A DNA stretch of 64,000 nucleotides, taken from assembly GCF_009730915.1 (NCBI RefSeq), contig NC_052477.1, forward strand, positions 29,212,420 through 29,276,419, read 5' to 3'. Positions within the stretch are counted from its first letter, which is position 1; each line of letters starts with the position of its first letter. This document shows, piece by piece, positions 1-12,000 of the stretch. The DNA comes from Dioscorea cayenensis subsp. rotundata (taxonomy: Eukaryota; Streptophyta; Magnoliopsida; Dioscoreales; Dioscoreaceae). Under the pieces are notes generated by a model, which worked only from the letters and a program-made list of their open reading frames with translations, was not told the origin of the DNA and did not search any database. The translations under genes were made by a program, and so were the position numbers.

Positions 1-614
1 GTTCATCTTCCATCTAAGATGACACCAATTTCTCATATAATTTAAATGTCCTTGTTTTATATATTAATTTCTCTGATAAAAGTGCCAACCACATACATCA
101 ACACATATCCTTGGTATAATAAGTTCACACATGGCAGATGATAAGCAGAGTTTATTTTCTCATTTCAAGTAATTAACTTCTCTCAATGGTCAACAGATTG
201 CATCATGCAATACCTAAAGCTCCTAGGAACTTGCCATCATCTTGAAGTTTTTAACAACATATAAACATATTACCCTCAAATAGTGCAATCAATGAACATT
301 AACCTTGCTTTTAGCATTAAAATGAGGAACACATGTTAACACAGCAGAAACCAATTATATAGCAGAAACTTCTTTAGCATCATTTGAACAAGTAAAGCTA
401 AAATATAACAAATCTAGACAACTAATCCAACTGCCATTAAATTACATATTTTACAATTCAAAGTTCCAAATTTCACAATGACATGCAGTCAAAAGTAAAT
501 TGACAAAAATTAAGTTAGAAATACAAGCACCAAATTACAACAGGATTTATTTGATTCAACAGAAAGATAAACTAAAATATGCATAGATCAAAGGAAAGAA
601 AGAGAGACATTTAC
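1..614 (-). other. AT-rich sequence, probably an intron of the RDM4-like gene
   Basis: The stretch follows the donor at 614-613 on the minus strand. It is A/T-rich with scattered polypyrimidine tracts. I did not find an exon I could support in it. Confidence 0.4.
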
Positions 615-1169
615 CACTAGATCCAGGAAAGTCAGCAAAGCATCTTTAGTACACTCAGAACCACTTATAGTCTCCACATGCTGTACTAAAACCCTCTTTG
701 TCCTTGATTCCTCTAATGATGCACTTGAAGATAAATGACAATAAGGACTCAAAGACTACTGCCATCAAAGATGTACATTTTCATATGAGCCACCAATTCT
801 AGAATCACAATCACAAACTATATTCAACTCCAATACCTCCCTCAAATTACTACAAAGAAATTGCGCAAAATATAAAGAAAAAAAAAACACAAAAAAAAGG
901 CAATAAATTGGATTGAATGAATACCCTTTCCAGCAGATCCTCAAATGTTAAGGCTCGCGAAGTATGCTTATTGATCTCCAGCCCTGGAAAACACCATGAA
1001 ACTCAGCACTAGAAATCACAACATAGGAATCAAAGAAGAATCGTTGGAGACGAAGAAGCTCACATAATCCATCGAGTGGCTCCTGTGAAGCCTTGCGCTT
1101 AAGCCTAACGATGAAAGGCTTCGTCTTTACCGTCGCCGGAGAAGACGAGGCCTCTCCGAGGTCCGCCAT
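615..1169 (-). CDS. RDM4/IWR1-like RNA polymerase II assembly/import factor, 5' part (gene runs off the left edge)
   Basis: Three joined exons are visible: 1169-1064, 983-925 and 755-615, all with GT-AG borders and a frame that stays open across both joins (phase 1, then phase 0). The N-terminus reads MADLGEASSSP, then a basic block FIVRLKRKASQEPLDGLWLE whose last codon pair is created by splicing, and exon 3 contains KRVLVQHVETISGSE. From family knowledge, the VRLKRK...PLD.WLEIN block followed by a K.LVQH(I/V)ET block is the N-terminal pattern of plant RDM4/DMS4 (yeast Iwr1) proteins, which escort RNA polymerases II, IV and V into the nucleus. The acidic C-terminal half should lie left of the window; 1-614 looks like intron. 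Assignment is from motifs remembered, not from a search. Confidence 0.55.
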
Positions 1170-1788
1170 GGGCTTCGAGATCGAGTGAAGTGAGCTCGGT
1201 TTTCAAGAAGTGAAGTGAAAATCAGAAGAGAGGGAAAAAAATATAAATTAAAAAATTAAAGAGAAAAAAAAATATATATATATATATATATTAGAAAAGA
1301 TTAAAAATAATAATAAAATGAGCTCAGACGCGAAATTTTCATCAATTTCAGAGTATATTAATCGAAATTAATCGGTTAATTTAAATCGCAATCTTCGTCA
1401 CAGCTCGAAGTGATGCAGTTTAACAGAAGATATAAAATGAAAGTTTATATATCAATCAGTCGATGTGGGACTATTCCTTCCTGCTTTTACTTGCCTCATG
1501 GATTTGTACTTGGTTTATTAAAAAAAAAAACTTAAAATAACTCCATTTTTATTATTTTTTATTTAGATAAATATTTTTTGAATATGTATCATTGAATATA
1601 AATTGAGTTTAATGAGAGAATGTGAGATATTTAATTAAAAATGAAGAAATTTTGAGTTTTATCAAACATCTGCTTTATATATTATGAAAAATATATATAT
1701 ATATATATAAAAATATATAAAAATGGATAAGAATAATGCCACCCTATCAACATCTATCTTTTTTTTCACACAGGGACTTGATACTAGT
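1170..1788. other. AT-rich upstream/intergenic DNA with (TA)n at 1272-1291
   Basis: This is the promoter side of the RDM4-like gene. It contains a TA dinucleotide tract (1272-1291), a second near 1690-1710 and long A runs. No open frame or clear promoter element can be defended. Confidence 0.5.
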
Positions 1789-2311
1789 AGGGGTGTAAGC
1801 GAGCAGAGAATTATTCAAGTAAATTATTCGAGATCGAGCTCGGATAATATTCAAATCGATTCGAATTCAGCGAAGTGAGTCTCGAGCTCGAGCCTACTCG
1901 AATAGCTTTTACTGAGCTCGAGCCTCGAGCCCTCAAAATACCCTAACCTCGATAAGCTCGCGAGCCTAATCGAGCTTTCAATATAAATTAAATAAATATA
2001 TATATATATATAATATTATAATTTTTATATCATAATTTTATATATAATTACATTATATATCTTATATATGAGCTTAAAACGAGCCCTCGAGCTCGAGCTT
2101 ATATTTACGAGCTTTGATTCGAGCCTAATAGAGCTAATAGAATGTCGAGCTTCACGAACCCGAGCCTCGAGCAAACTGAGTAATACACGCTCGAGCTTGA
2201 GCAGAGCAAACTAAGGCTCGAATGAGCTCGAGCCGAGCTCGAGTGCTTTTACTACGAGCCGAGCTTGAGCATGTTAATACTCGCCGCCTCTACGCTCAGT
2301 TTACACCCTCT
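1789..2311. mobile_element. Mutator-type MITE (GAGCTCGAGC-rich), 523 bp
   Basis: The element starts AGGGGTGTAAGCGAGC and ends with the inverted counterpart GCTCAGTTTACACCCTCT. It is flanked on both sides by the direct repeat GATACTAGT (1780-1788 and 2312-2320), a 9-bp target duplication as expected for Mutator-like elements (10 bp if the adjoining T is counted). The interior is made of many GAGCTCGAGC and CTCGAGC variants on both strands around an AT-rich core at 1985-2065. It has no coding capacity. Confidence 0.75.
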
Positions 2312-2320
2312 GATACTAGT

Positions 2321-2784
2321 CTTTCAGGAACCCTAGGTGAAAAATGATTATAAATAAATGAAAAAAATTAATACTTAAATAAAAATTTGAAGACTATAGA
2401 ACATTTGAAATCCATTACTATTGAAAGTAATATATAAAGTAAATCTACCAATGATCTTTAAACTATTACTGAAGGTATGCTTCGGATCTTAAATTAATTT
2501 TCTTTTCACAAATAGGTGATAAACATTTTTTTATTTAATAAAAATTAGTAATCAATTGATGGGGAGTTACTTCAAAAAAATCTATTCCCTACTTAAAAAG
2601 ACCTGATTCCTATAAATCAAGATATCCTTGATGGCCCCTGAATTATATCATTATTTTCATATTTTGAGCAAATTAGCCTTTTCTATTTCACTTCATTGCT
2701 ACGCACGTGGTAATAGCCAATCAAGTATCAATAGAAAGTACTATATTTATGTTGAGTAACACCAAAGTAACAAATTGACAACAA
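2321..2784. other. Intergenic, nothing recognised
   Basis: AT-rich sequence between the MITE and the tRNA gene. No gene, repeat border or clear signal was found. Confidence 0.5.
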
Positions 2785-2856
2785 GCGTTTGTAGTCCAAC
2801 GGTTAGGATAATTGCCTTCCAAGCAATAGACCCGGGTTCGACTCCCGGCAAACGCA
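2785..2856 (+). tRNA. tRNA-Gly (anticodon TCC)
   Basis: A full cloverleaf can be drawn. The acceptor stem GCGTTTG pairs with CAAACGC (2849-2855), with discriminator A at 2856. The D arm is GTAGTCCAACGGTTAGGAT. The anticodon stem ATTGC/GCAAT encloses the loop CTTCCAA with TCC at 2818-2820. The T arm CCGGG-TTCGACT-CCCGG contains the B box. There is no intron. A short T run at about 2868-2873 is a plausible RNA polymerase III terminator. A functional nuclear gene is likely. Confidence 0.95.
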
Positions 2857-2873
2857 GATCTAATAAGTTTTTT

Positions 2874-5297
2874 CATAAAAACATAATTTCATTTGTTTAT
2901 TTTATTTTATTTTTTTAGCTTTATTATTATATATTTTTGTTTCAAGGAAAAGAAACAATTGCCTTGCTCCATCTAATTTGTAAACATTTGTTACATTAAC
3001 CAGTGAAATCTATCCAATTTCGAGAGCGATAAGTCACTGAATCCATGGACGCCAGCGTGGGAGCAGCTCAACACCGATCCACGCTCACTCATGCGAGGTT
3101 CGATCTCAGTCCCTCCCCAAAACGAAACGTCCCTACGCAGTTAACTCATACCAATCGATCCCAGCGTAGTTGACTCATCCATTTTCATTAAACAATTAAA
3201 CTTACAAACATATATATATATATAATACAAGTGGTTCCAATATTGATATGTGCATGCATTATACCTAGCTTGCTCTAGCTCTAACCAAACACCCCAAGCT
3301 TTAAGTATAGTTGTAAAAATAAAAAACTCATAAACTTATGGCATTATATCTTACACTGATTGCATTGTCTTACATTCTGCAACTAAAGCCAAAAACTAGA
3401 GTACTTTGTGAGGAAACCATGCAGGCATATACCCAAACAAAGCTTAGCTCTCTCCCTACACAAGAAGATATTTCCTTCTTTCTTTCTTTCTCTCATGGAC
3501 AACAAAGCTACTCATCACTTCAACTTTACAGTTTAATTTCTTTTTGTTTGTCCGTTGTCACATTTGCATGTGAATGTACTTTCCAAAGTCCCCAACTCTC
3601 ACGTGACCTTTGGTGGCATATATATCACAAGTGCATGAATCACAAACAAGAGGCTGTTTAGAGTGATTGATTTATTTATTGATTTAATATTTTTTTCCCA
3701 TCTTGTTTGATCATTACATGAGTTTACTAAAATTTGAAATGGTTTTAATTCATTTTCATTCACATTTAACTTGTTTGGTTATATATATTGATCCTAAGAC
3801 AAAACAAAAATGAACAGAAAGGAGAGTCACGAGAGGGTTCTCAAAGTACATGCAGCCAAACTTGGTAGAGCCTGGCAAACATGGTGGTGGTGCCCTTCCA
3901 GCTCTATCTCTTTTATCCTATTCCCTTCTTACTTAAAATTCCCTTTCTTTTTCCATTTGTTTTGGCCAATGGATTTATTCAAAACACAAGATCAAAATTA
4001 AGAAAGCCACAGCCATGAACAGTCAGCATCATATGCAGGCAGATACATACATACATAAATTTATATAATTAAGATAAAAATTGAATAATAATATATTATG
4101 CAAGAGAATCTGGTTAATCATGTTTAGATAAAGGTGAGCATCTGTGCAAGCTCCAATTAAGACTGGAGTACTGTCAAGAAGAGTTGTAGTGTTTCAGAAG
4201 AAGAGTTTCAGAGTGACGTGGCCAAACAAATATAGTGACAAGTTTTTGGTAGGTGTGATGATACTGATATATGTGCTCCTCGTGAGTCATATTTTGGCCT
4301 ATCCTCTCATTTTTTTTCCTTTATATTTTTTTATTAAAAAAAATAATAATTCTTGTAAGCATGCATGTGAGTGAAATATTACAAGCTGTCTTAAGATGAA
4401 CTCAAAGTTGTTAAACATATTACAAAGAAGAGCTAGCTAGATAGGAAGTACTAAGTACTATACCTCCAAGAGAAAAGGAGAAGATGAGGGATGGGTGACG
4501 TGGGAAAGGGTCCGGGGGGTCCTAAAATAATAGGGTTTAGAAGGGCAATGGAGGCCAACTAAGTCTCATTGTATAGAGACAAGAAGAAGAGTATATGTGC
4601 ATGGTTCTCATTGTTTTGTTGTGATGATTAGGGTTATGGAGGTTGCACACATGTGAGTGCTTAGCTTTGTACGTGCTTTGTCCGTGTTGCATGAGGACAA
4701 TGCCCTTCTGAGTCCTCAGTAGAGATAGAAAGAGATCCATATTATAACTTCACGAGAGGGCATATTGCTTTTGAGTTTAGAGCCTGTAAAAAATAAAAAT
4801 AAATAAAGTCTTTAATAGAGTTAAAGAAGATGATGATGATGATGATGATGATAAGTAGGTCCTCAGATACAAGAGTGGTGAAAATTGATAAGTAGGTTGG
4901 CAGATCAGCTTTTTATAGATATATATATATATATACATGTTTTATGAAATTAATGAAGAGATTGAGGTAATTAATTTGTGTGTTTAGTATATATGCATGA
5001 ATGGTGATGCATTTCAAGTTCACACTAATAATGAGTTTATTGACTAGAAGTGCATTGCCAAGGTGTCATTCTTTTTCATGCTCGATCTTGTTGTTGTTTA
5101 GTAGGGTAGGAGAATGTTTGATGGTATTGAATAATGCTAGTATTGGCTTATCTGATTGGACTATTCCATTAAGCAGTTTGGTGGTAGTTTTGGCAATTCA
5201 CTGTCTCTGTTATTGTTCTTTTTGAGCAAATTTAGGCAACTCATGTGGATGCCAATCAGGATATCTTGTAGGCTTTTAGAGCTCTCTCCTCCTTCCC
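2874..5297. other. Long intergenic region; (GAT)n at 4829-4852, possible tRNA-like B box near 3100
   Basis: Several short open frames exist but none has plant-like coding content. 3050-3115 has a GAGGTTCGATCTC string resembling a polymerase III B box, so an old SINE or tRNA fragment is possible. A GAT trinucleotide microsatellite lies at 4829-4852 and a TA tract at 4918-4936. Nothing else can be supported. Confidence 0.4.
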
Positions 5298-5303
5298 TAT
5301 AAG
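5298..5303 (+). promoter_or_regulatory. Probable TATA box (TATAAG) of the ACT-HLH gene
   Basis: TATAAG lies 83 bp upstream of the first ATG, followed by a GAGAGA-rich leader. Position and context fit a TATA box. Confidence 0.4.
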
Positions 5304-5380
5304 AATCCCCCCCAAAGAGAGATTGAGAGCTTGAGAGCTTGGGATTTTGAGAGAAAGGCATAGCGAGAGATAAAAGAGAG

Positions 5381-6603
5381 ATGATGTCAAGCAGGGGGCA
5401 CAAGAAAACCAAACTGCATGAGAAGCTGCAGTTGCTGCGTTCAGTGACAAACTCTCATGCAGTAATCAATCTGCTTGAACTTCTGAATTGAATATCTCTT
5501 TCCATATTTCATTGGGTGTTTGATCTTTACTATCTTGAATAACCTTCTTCATCAGTTTTGAATTCTTTTTCTTTTCTCAATTCTATTTTCTTATTTTTCT
5601 GCTCAGATGGATGATATAGAGAGTCATTTATCATATACATATATCATTTGTTTCTTTCTGTGATTCTTGTGTCTCAGTCTTCTCCATCCTCTGAATCCTG
5701 GTTTTCATAGTTTGAGAACACCTTTACCAACCAATCAATAAAAAGCTAGTGATGATTCATTATTGTTTAGTACAAACTTAACACCAGTTTTTGTTTCATT
5801 TCATATGTGCTGTTGTTTAGCAGAAACTTTACACTGTCATTTATCTGTTGTGTACAGCTAAGTTCATCTTCAATCATAGTAGATGCATCAAAGTACATAA
5901 AAGACCTGAAGCAAAAGGTGAAAATACTTAACCAGGAGATAGCATGTATCAGGATGGTTGAAGAAAGTTCATTACCAGTGGTACATTTTATGAAGCCATT
6001 AATTGATATTATTATTTGTTTTTATTAAGTTATAATAAAGTAACAATAAAGGCATTAGTACTAATCATGACATCATATCTTTTGCAGGTCAATGTTAAAA
6101 CACTAGAGAAGGGCTTCTTGATTAATGTATACTCTGAGAAGAGCTCACAAGGATTGCTTGTTTCTGTGCTAGAGACCTTTGAGGAGTTGGGTCTCAATGC
6201 AATAGAAGCTAGGGTTTCTTGCACTGATACATTCCATCTTGAGGCTGTTGGAGAAGTAAGAGAAAACTATATACCATCAATCTTTAATGAATCTTTTTTA
6301 CACAAGAAAAATCACATACTGATTAACGAGATTATATAAAACATATTTATCATGCAAATGCAAAGTCCGACAATTGAACATACGACCTTACAAAAAGTAC
6401 TTCTACTTTAATAGCAAAACTAGCATGGTCTTATGACAATCATGTGAACAAAAAGCTTCCTGCATTCCCTGCAGAGATGCAAATGTGATATTCACGGGCT
6501 TATAAATGTGCAGAATCTGGTGGCGAACTTGGATGCTCAGGTGGTGAAACAAGCAGTGCTGCAAGCTATCAAAGATTGTTCAGAAAGAAGCGAGCAAGAT
6601 TGA
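5381..6603 (+). CDS. HLH protein with C-terminal ACT-like domain, lacking a basic DNA-binding region (153 aa)
   Basis: Four exons: 5381-5461, 5858-5980, 6088-6255 and 6514-6603, all GT-AG and all in phase 0. Exon 1 gives MMSSRGHKKTKLHEKLQLLR, a helix 1 that starts almost at the N-terminus. Exon 2 gives helix 2 with SSSIIVDASKYIKDLKQKVK and the following leucine-zipper-like stretch. Exon 3 (VNVKTLEKGFLINVYS...) has the beta-alpha pattern of an ACT-like domain, and exon 4 ends DCSERSEQD. Family knowledge: short plant proteins with an HLH plus ACT-like module dimerise with bHLH factors or one another. The usual His-Glu-Arg DNA-contact triad is absent, so I infer a dimerisation partner or repressor rather than a DNA binder. 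Two ATGs are adjacent; either could start. Confidence 0.85.
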
Positions 6604-6953
6604 GCACACAACAGCCCATTCCTTAATTTCCTTTGTTTTTACTTTTCTCCTGTGGTGGGCTGTAAAGCTGTTTTATTGAATCAGATATCTTCGCATAATA
6701 TGTGAATAATAAGCATCAATTTGCAAGAATGTGAAAACCTGTGCATATGTCCTTCACATGCATTCACCAAGAATACAAATTCTATCATATGATGCACCAG
6801 CTGAAACATTCTTTTGCTTTACTACTTTGCAACACATAGGTAAGAAATGATAACTTGAGGAGTTGTGTGGTAAGAAGAGAAGACCACATGATCATTATTT
6901 AGGGAGAGAATCCAAAGCTATGAAGGAAGAACCATACGTTTGATATTCACATG
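6604..6953. other. 3' UTR and convergent spacer
   Basis: This holds the 3' UTR of the HLH gene (AATAAT-type signals near 6705) and the facing end of the minus-strand exon chain that stops at 6954. Nothing else was seen. Confidence 0.5.
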
Positions 6954-8460
6954 TTATTCTAGGGCACTAAGACAGAAATGGACATGAATGATGAAGCTTT
7001 TGGGATTAGTTAAAGGAGACACTGATGGGGAAGAAGGGAACATACCTGATGCTCTTGTCGGACCTTTCACCAAAATAATGCAGACCTTGAGGCAGGACTC
7101 TATGCATGCCCCTGTGCCATACAGAAAGTAACAGAGAACAGCAATTTAAGACTTTTTATTAGAATTAGACAGACCTATTTTTCACAATAACTCAAGGGAA
7201 TCCAGTTGAATTCATAAAAGACAATTATAAAATCCATAGTCATCCGTTGCTAGTTGCTACTACCTCTACAACCATCACATAAATAAACCTCCCCTAAAAA
7301 CCATCCAAACATTGCAGCTGTTATCACCCTGATTATTGCATGATTATGAAGAGTAAAATGGTGTGAATCTGTAACATCTCAGTAATGAGGGCAGTTTGTG
7401 ATACTGAAGCAGGAATACAGTAACATGGTTTTTTAATAATATATCAGCCCTGTCCATGTCCTACAGCTATACTATAAAATCCAACAATATAATGGAATAA
7501 CACCTAATCCTGCTTCAGCAAGCAATATCATCTTGCAGTCTTCCATTGTCCTGAGAACAGGAACAAGATTGTCATATGCCTGCAAAAAAACATCAAGTCT
7601 CGTGTTCAAATCAACATCAAATTTGAAATATGGTGTTAACTAAAAGCAGTAACTGTGTAGGGCATATTAAGATCTGTTTGTTTTGAAAATGTTTTTTTTT
7701 TTTTTTTATACAAACCCATTTTTTATTTTTGCTTTTATAAAAGATTTCCTATTGTTATTTACTGTTTTTACAAAAACATAATTGTTTTAGAAAACAAGTT
7801 CTAAAAATAAAATAAAAACATTATGTTATAAACTACTAAACGAATGCATGTTTTATACATTATTGTTATTATTATTATTATCAAATAATTAAATATTTTT
7901 TTATTGTCAACCATTTAAACAAATTATTAAAAATAAAATATGATATTTGTGTATTATACTTTGTAAATATACAGAAAAACCGTCTAAACATATATTTTAG
8001 AAAATATAAATAAAATATCAATATTTTTAGTTATCTCTCAAACCTAATCAAAATATAATTTAAAAATAATTTAAATGTAAAAATACAATGCATAAAATTT
8101 GTTATGATAAAATTTATAATGTAAAAATCTATTAGTTTGCACTACATAGACAACAGATTCAAATACATCAAATTTACCCACAAAGCTTTGAATTTCAAAG
8201 TAATCAGTTGGCAAAAATTAGAAAATGTTCAAAAACAAAAACCTGGATTTATCTAATAATGGGAAAAATATAATATGTATTTTCTTAAGATTGGTCTTAA
8301 ATATAAGAGCGCAAACATGTTCTCCAAAAAAAAAAATTTCATTTTCACTGAAAAGCAAAATGGACCTAACAATCACACCTTTAGCTTGCGGCTTGTTTTC
8401 AGCTTCAGCTTCTCATGTGTATGCAAAGGGTACTCCAATGATAGTGAGTCAGCAATCAAT
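6954..8460 (-). CDS. Unassigned three-exon coding chain, 3' end of an unknown gene
   Basis: Exons 8460-8379, 7579-7504 and 7111-6954 read in one continuous frame. The acceptors are good (CTTTTTCAG, TTTTTTGCAG, GGCACAG), the donors are AAG|GTGTG and TTAG|GTGTT, and the phases match at both joins (0, then 1). The product is about 105 residues long and includes LEYPLHTHEKLKLKTSRKLK, AYDNLVPVLRTMEDCKM, and a serine/proline-rich tail MFPSSPSVSPLTNPKSF before TAA at 6956-6954. The first exon needs two bases from an upstream exon that I could not locate between 8461 and 9018. I do not recognise the family. It could be an independent gene, an alternative 3' end of the pseudouridine synthase transcription unit, or a remnant. 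Confidence 0.45.
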
Positions 8461-9018
8461 CTGAAAAAGAAAAAAGGATGGGATTAGCAAAACATAAATA
8501 AAGTTGAAAGTTATACGTAACACAGGAATGAAGGCATGCAGTTTTTTTGGCAGTAAAGTAAATTAGACAAGCCTCAAAGAAAGAGTGTAAAAGAATGATG
8601 TGGATTGATGCATTAGCACTACATGGGAGTGATGCGCGCTCTATACAGAGGTGAACATCATGTATAGTACAATGCAAGAAGATTGGAGGGGAGACAAACA
8701 AGAGGAAAAAGCTGCTTCATACACAGATTAGAAAAGCTCATGATGGAAAATATATATCACGGGTAAATGTGAACAGAAGGAGACATCCTATCACCATTAA
8801 GAATGAGAGAAAACAATATGGGCTTTGTTTTCATGTGGAAATTGAAATGTCATGGCATGTGTTAAGGTAAAGCAAATAAATCAGCATAAAGCCTATTTAA
8901 TCAACATATATGGCATAGAGATAAGATATTCATAGAGACAAAACAAACTTTAAAAGTCAGCGAAAGCACTTACATAAAAAGTAAATGCTTCTTGAAAGGA
9001 TGGATAGACCTGCTTTCA

Positions 9019-12000
9019 TCATCCGCACATTTGACCAGCAGAAAGTTTATGATCTACAATGGCGACTCCAACAATTTTTCGCTCAACGAATCTTTCTTTC
9101 CACAGTTTCCAAGCCTGTCTGACCTCCCCTAACTGCATATCCGGTATACTTGTGTGTGTATCCAGGTTATCTACCCACTCCTTCCAAGGAGATTTTGAAG
9201 GATCCAAAAAATTACAGATCTGAGGCAACAAGATTGAATAATAAAACTCATCCACAGATCTCCGGATTTCTTCAGATTCTTCCATTCTTTTGATTTCTGA
9301 CCGAATAATATTTCCAGGCCGGTCTCTTATAGAGAAACTGTTCCCCCTAAGAACCAAGACTTCTGAGGGGGCCAAGGGTAAAACAATGCGTGAAAACTTA
9401 GCAAGAGACATTTCTATAAGATCATGTGGTAGCAATCTCCGCTTAACTGCCACTGCAGTCCCAACCATTTTCCGAATCTGTGGGGACAATTTAAATATTA
9501 AATGCTCGCAAGACTGAAATGAAACATTAGAACATTAAGAATTAAGACTTGTAGATTCATTCCAATTAAATATGTAGATAAGCTGCGGATATCTTGACAT
9601 TCACTATTTCCTAATGCATGCTAACATGTTTCTGGTTGGGTAGGTATCTCTAGTAATCATAAGATACACCTATAAATTGGAGTTAATTATCTGTTCATGA
9701 AGCCTCAGTTAACAACATTTTCTGGGCACTGGCTTTTAAGATCAGCCAACAAAGAAAATTATATAACCTTTGATGATATAAGTATTACGAACCCACCCAC
9801 CAACACCACCACAAAAATAAAAAAAATAAAAATAAAAATAATAATAATATAATAAATGCTCCAAGATTTAAGTCATCTAAATCAAATGCAAAATTAGAAG
9901 TGCAATGGCTAATACTGAAATAATCAATAACATTTGCAACAATGAGTTGAGCATAATGAGCAACATTCTTCTTAATAGCAGCCACATTAAATAAGTGAGC
10001 ACTCTGTCTTGCTTGAACAAAGATAAAAGGAAATATGAACCATGAAGAGAGTACACTTACTTGGTGTAGCATGAAGGACTCTCCACATATAGACAGCTCA
10101 ATATAATTTACCCCGGATAGCATCTCCAGCTTTCCACATGAACATGCGTATATCTTTCTGAAGTGGGAAGCACCTATTCTATCCATCTCATCAGGCTCAT
10201 AAAGCCATCTTGCAAGAACTAATTTCTTTTCTACATCTGTAGATTCATTAATTTGTTCTGTCAAAGTTTCAAATTCTAAATCCTCGGAATTACTCCTTGA
10301 TGAAGAATTCAGATTCTGTTCACAGATAGCAAATTCGGCCCCCTCGCTGTTATACTTTAGTAGATTGCTATCATCCTTGGAGTTAGAGCCCACGGAATGT
10401 TTCGAGAAACTTCTCCTTCGAGACATATGCCCAGAAGGTTGCTTCCTATATTTGGACCGGATAGTATAGTTATGGAAAGGATGTTCTCCCTGGGAGGAAT
10501 GCCATATGAAGCCATGTTATTAGATGATTCCTACTGCAGATTCAACCAAATAGCATCATATGCCACATATCTGAAAAGATGATATAGATTCTTAACAAGC
10601 ACTTACTCCAACATTTATTTGTTATATTATAGATTCTATGGAAGAACTAATAAGCTGTCATGTTACCCAAAATTCATCAAATATTGAATTCAAAATCAAG
10701 CCACCATGGTATAAAATAACTATCACGTGCTGCAAACAGCCCAATGTCCAAACATTCAGATTCTAGATCTAGACTAAGCAAGGGCATAATTTCCAAAAAA
10801 ATTACTTCAATGAGCAAAGTGGTTTACTTGTCATCTTCTCAGAGTTGTTTTTCATCAAATAGGACATCAATCAATTTTTATTACCCACACAAGGAGAAAA
10901 CATTATTTCATCAAGGATAAAGAGCAAATAAATGAATAAAACTGATTCCCACGAACAAAAAATTAAAAAAACTATGATACTACCATTATAAGTTAGACCC
11001 ATGAAAGATTAAACATGACCAATCAAATGATAAAGTACCTCAAACTTGTTTAGGATAGCATTGAATTCTGATATATGGCCATCTATTTCTGCAGCGGAGC
11101 TGTCATTCTTAATCCCAATAACTTCTCCTGGTAGAAGGTAAGAGTACATCCGAACATTGCATTCTCTTCTTGGATCAAAACTCCTAAGAGAAAGAAAGTG
11201 ACTTAGATTGAAGCAAAAGGATCAAAAAGAAGCTGTAGCGGACATTTATTTTTAAATCACATACACAGGAAAGTAAAGAAACTTGCATCCGTGGCTACAT
11301 GAAAGTATGAAATTGGAATTACAAATTAATACCACTTGCATTTGAATAGTAAACACAAAGAACTTATTTCATACATTATCCATAGCTTCAAGAACTTCCA
11401 TAAAAATACCATTTTGTCTAATTGTATATCATTAAAAAAAAAATCAATTTTGAGGATGATCTGTACAAGAAGGCATATGATTTGTAATATAGCTGACAGT
11501 TATCAGAAAACTGTATATTGCTTCATTCATCAAAAAAATCAGCATGGTGATTAAATCTAAACATCCAAATAAATGTTTTCTTGCCTTTGGGAAGGTAAAA
11601 TGCTGAAAACCTTTATATTTCTGGGCAGATTTGAGTTAACATAACTTGCAAGTAGAGTACCAGCAGGATCATCCTTCCATGCATGAGATGGAATCTCCAA
11701 TTTCAATGAAATTGTCGTCGCCAAGGAATGAACCTGATGAAGGTTGAATCAATACACTAAAACATAAAATATAAACAAGAAATTAAATTAAGAGATAGAG
11801 AAAAAAATATCTTACTCCTTTATCAGTACGGCTACTCCTGGCCCACCCAATCTTATGTAGATTTCCATAATTACTATCAAGGATCCCGCCTGACTTATAG
11901 ATGGCAGATTCCAGTTCTGCCTCAATTGCTACACGGCAATATTGGAATGCTTTAGCAAAAGCCCATCCATGCTAAGCTGATAAAAATCATACATGCTAAG

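Noticed and set aside
1860-2260. Regularly recurring GAGCTCGAGC strings as a CRISPR-like or satellite array
   Set aside because: Spacing is irregular, both orientations mix, and the block is bounded by transposon ends with a target duplication.
3040-3115. tRNA gene around the GGTTCGATCTC string
   Set aside because: No acceptor or anticodon stem can be formed, so at best an old fragment.
3338-3661. 107-codon plus-strand open frame
   Set aside because: Low-complexity AT-rich sequence, no motif, no promoter or splice context.
4537-4740. 67-codon minus-strand open frame
   Set aside because: No recognisable family and no supporting signals; composition is that of the intergenic DNA.
8225-8487. 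Plus-strand open frames
   Set aside because: They overlap the better supported minus-strand exon at 8460-8379 and have no coding character.
10397-10582. Plus-strand open frame over exon 6 of the pseudouridine synthase
   Set aside because: It is antisense to a well-supported coding exon.
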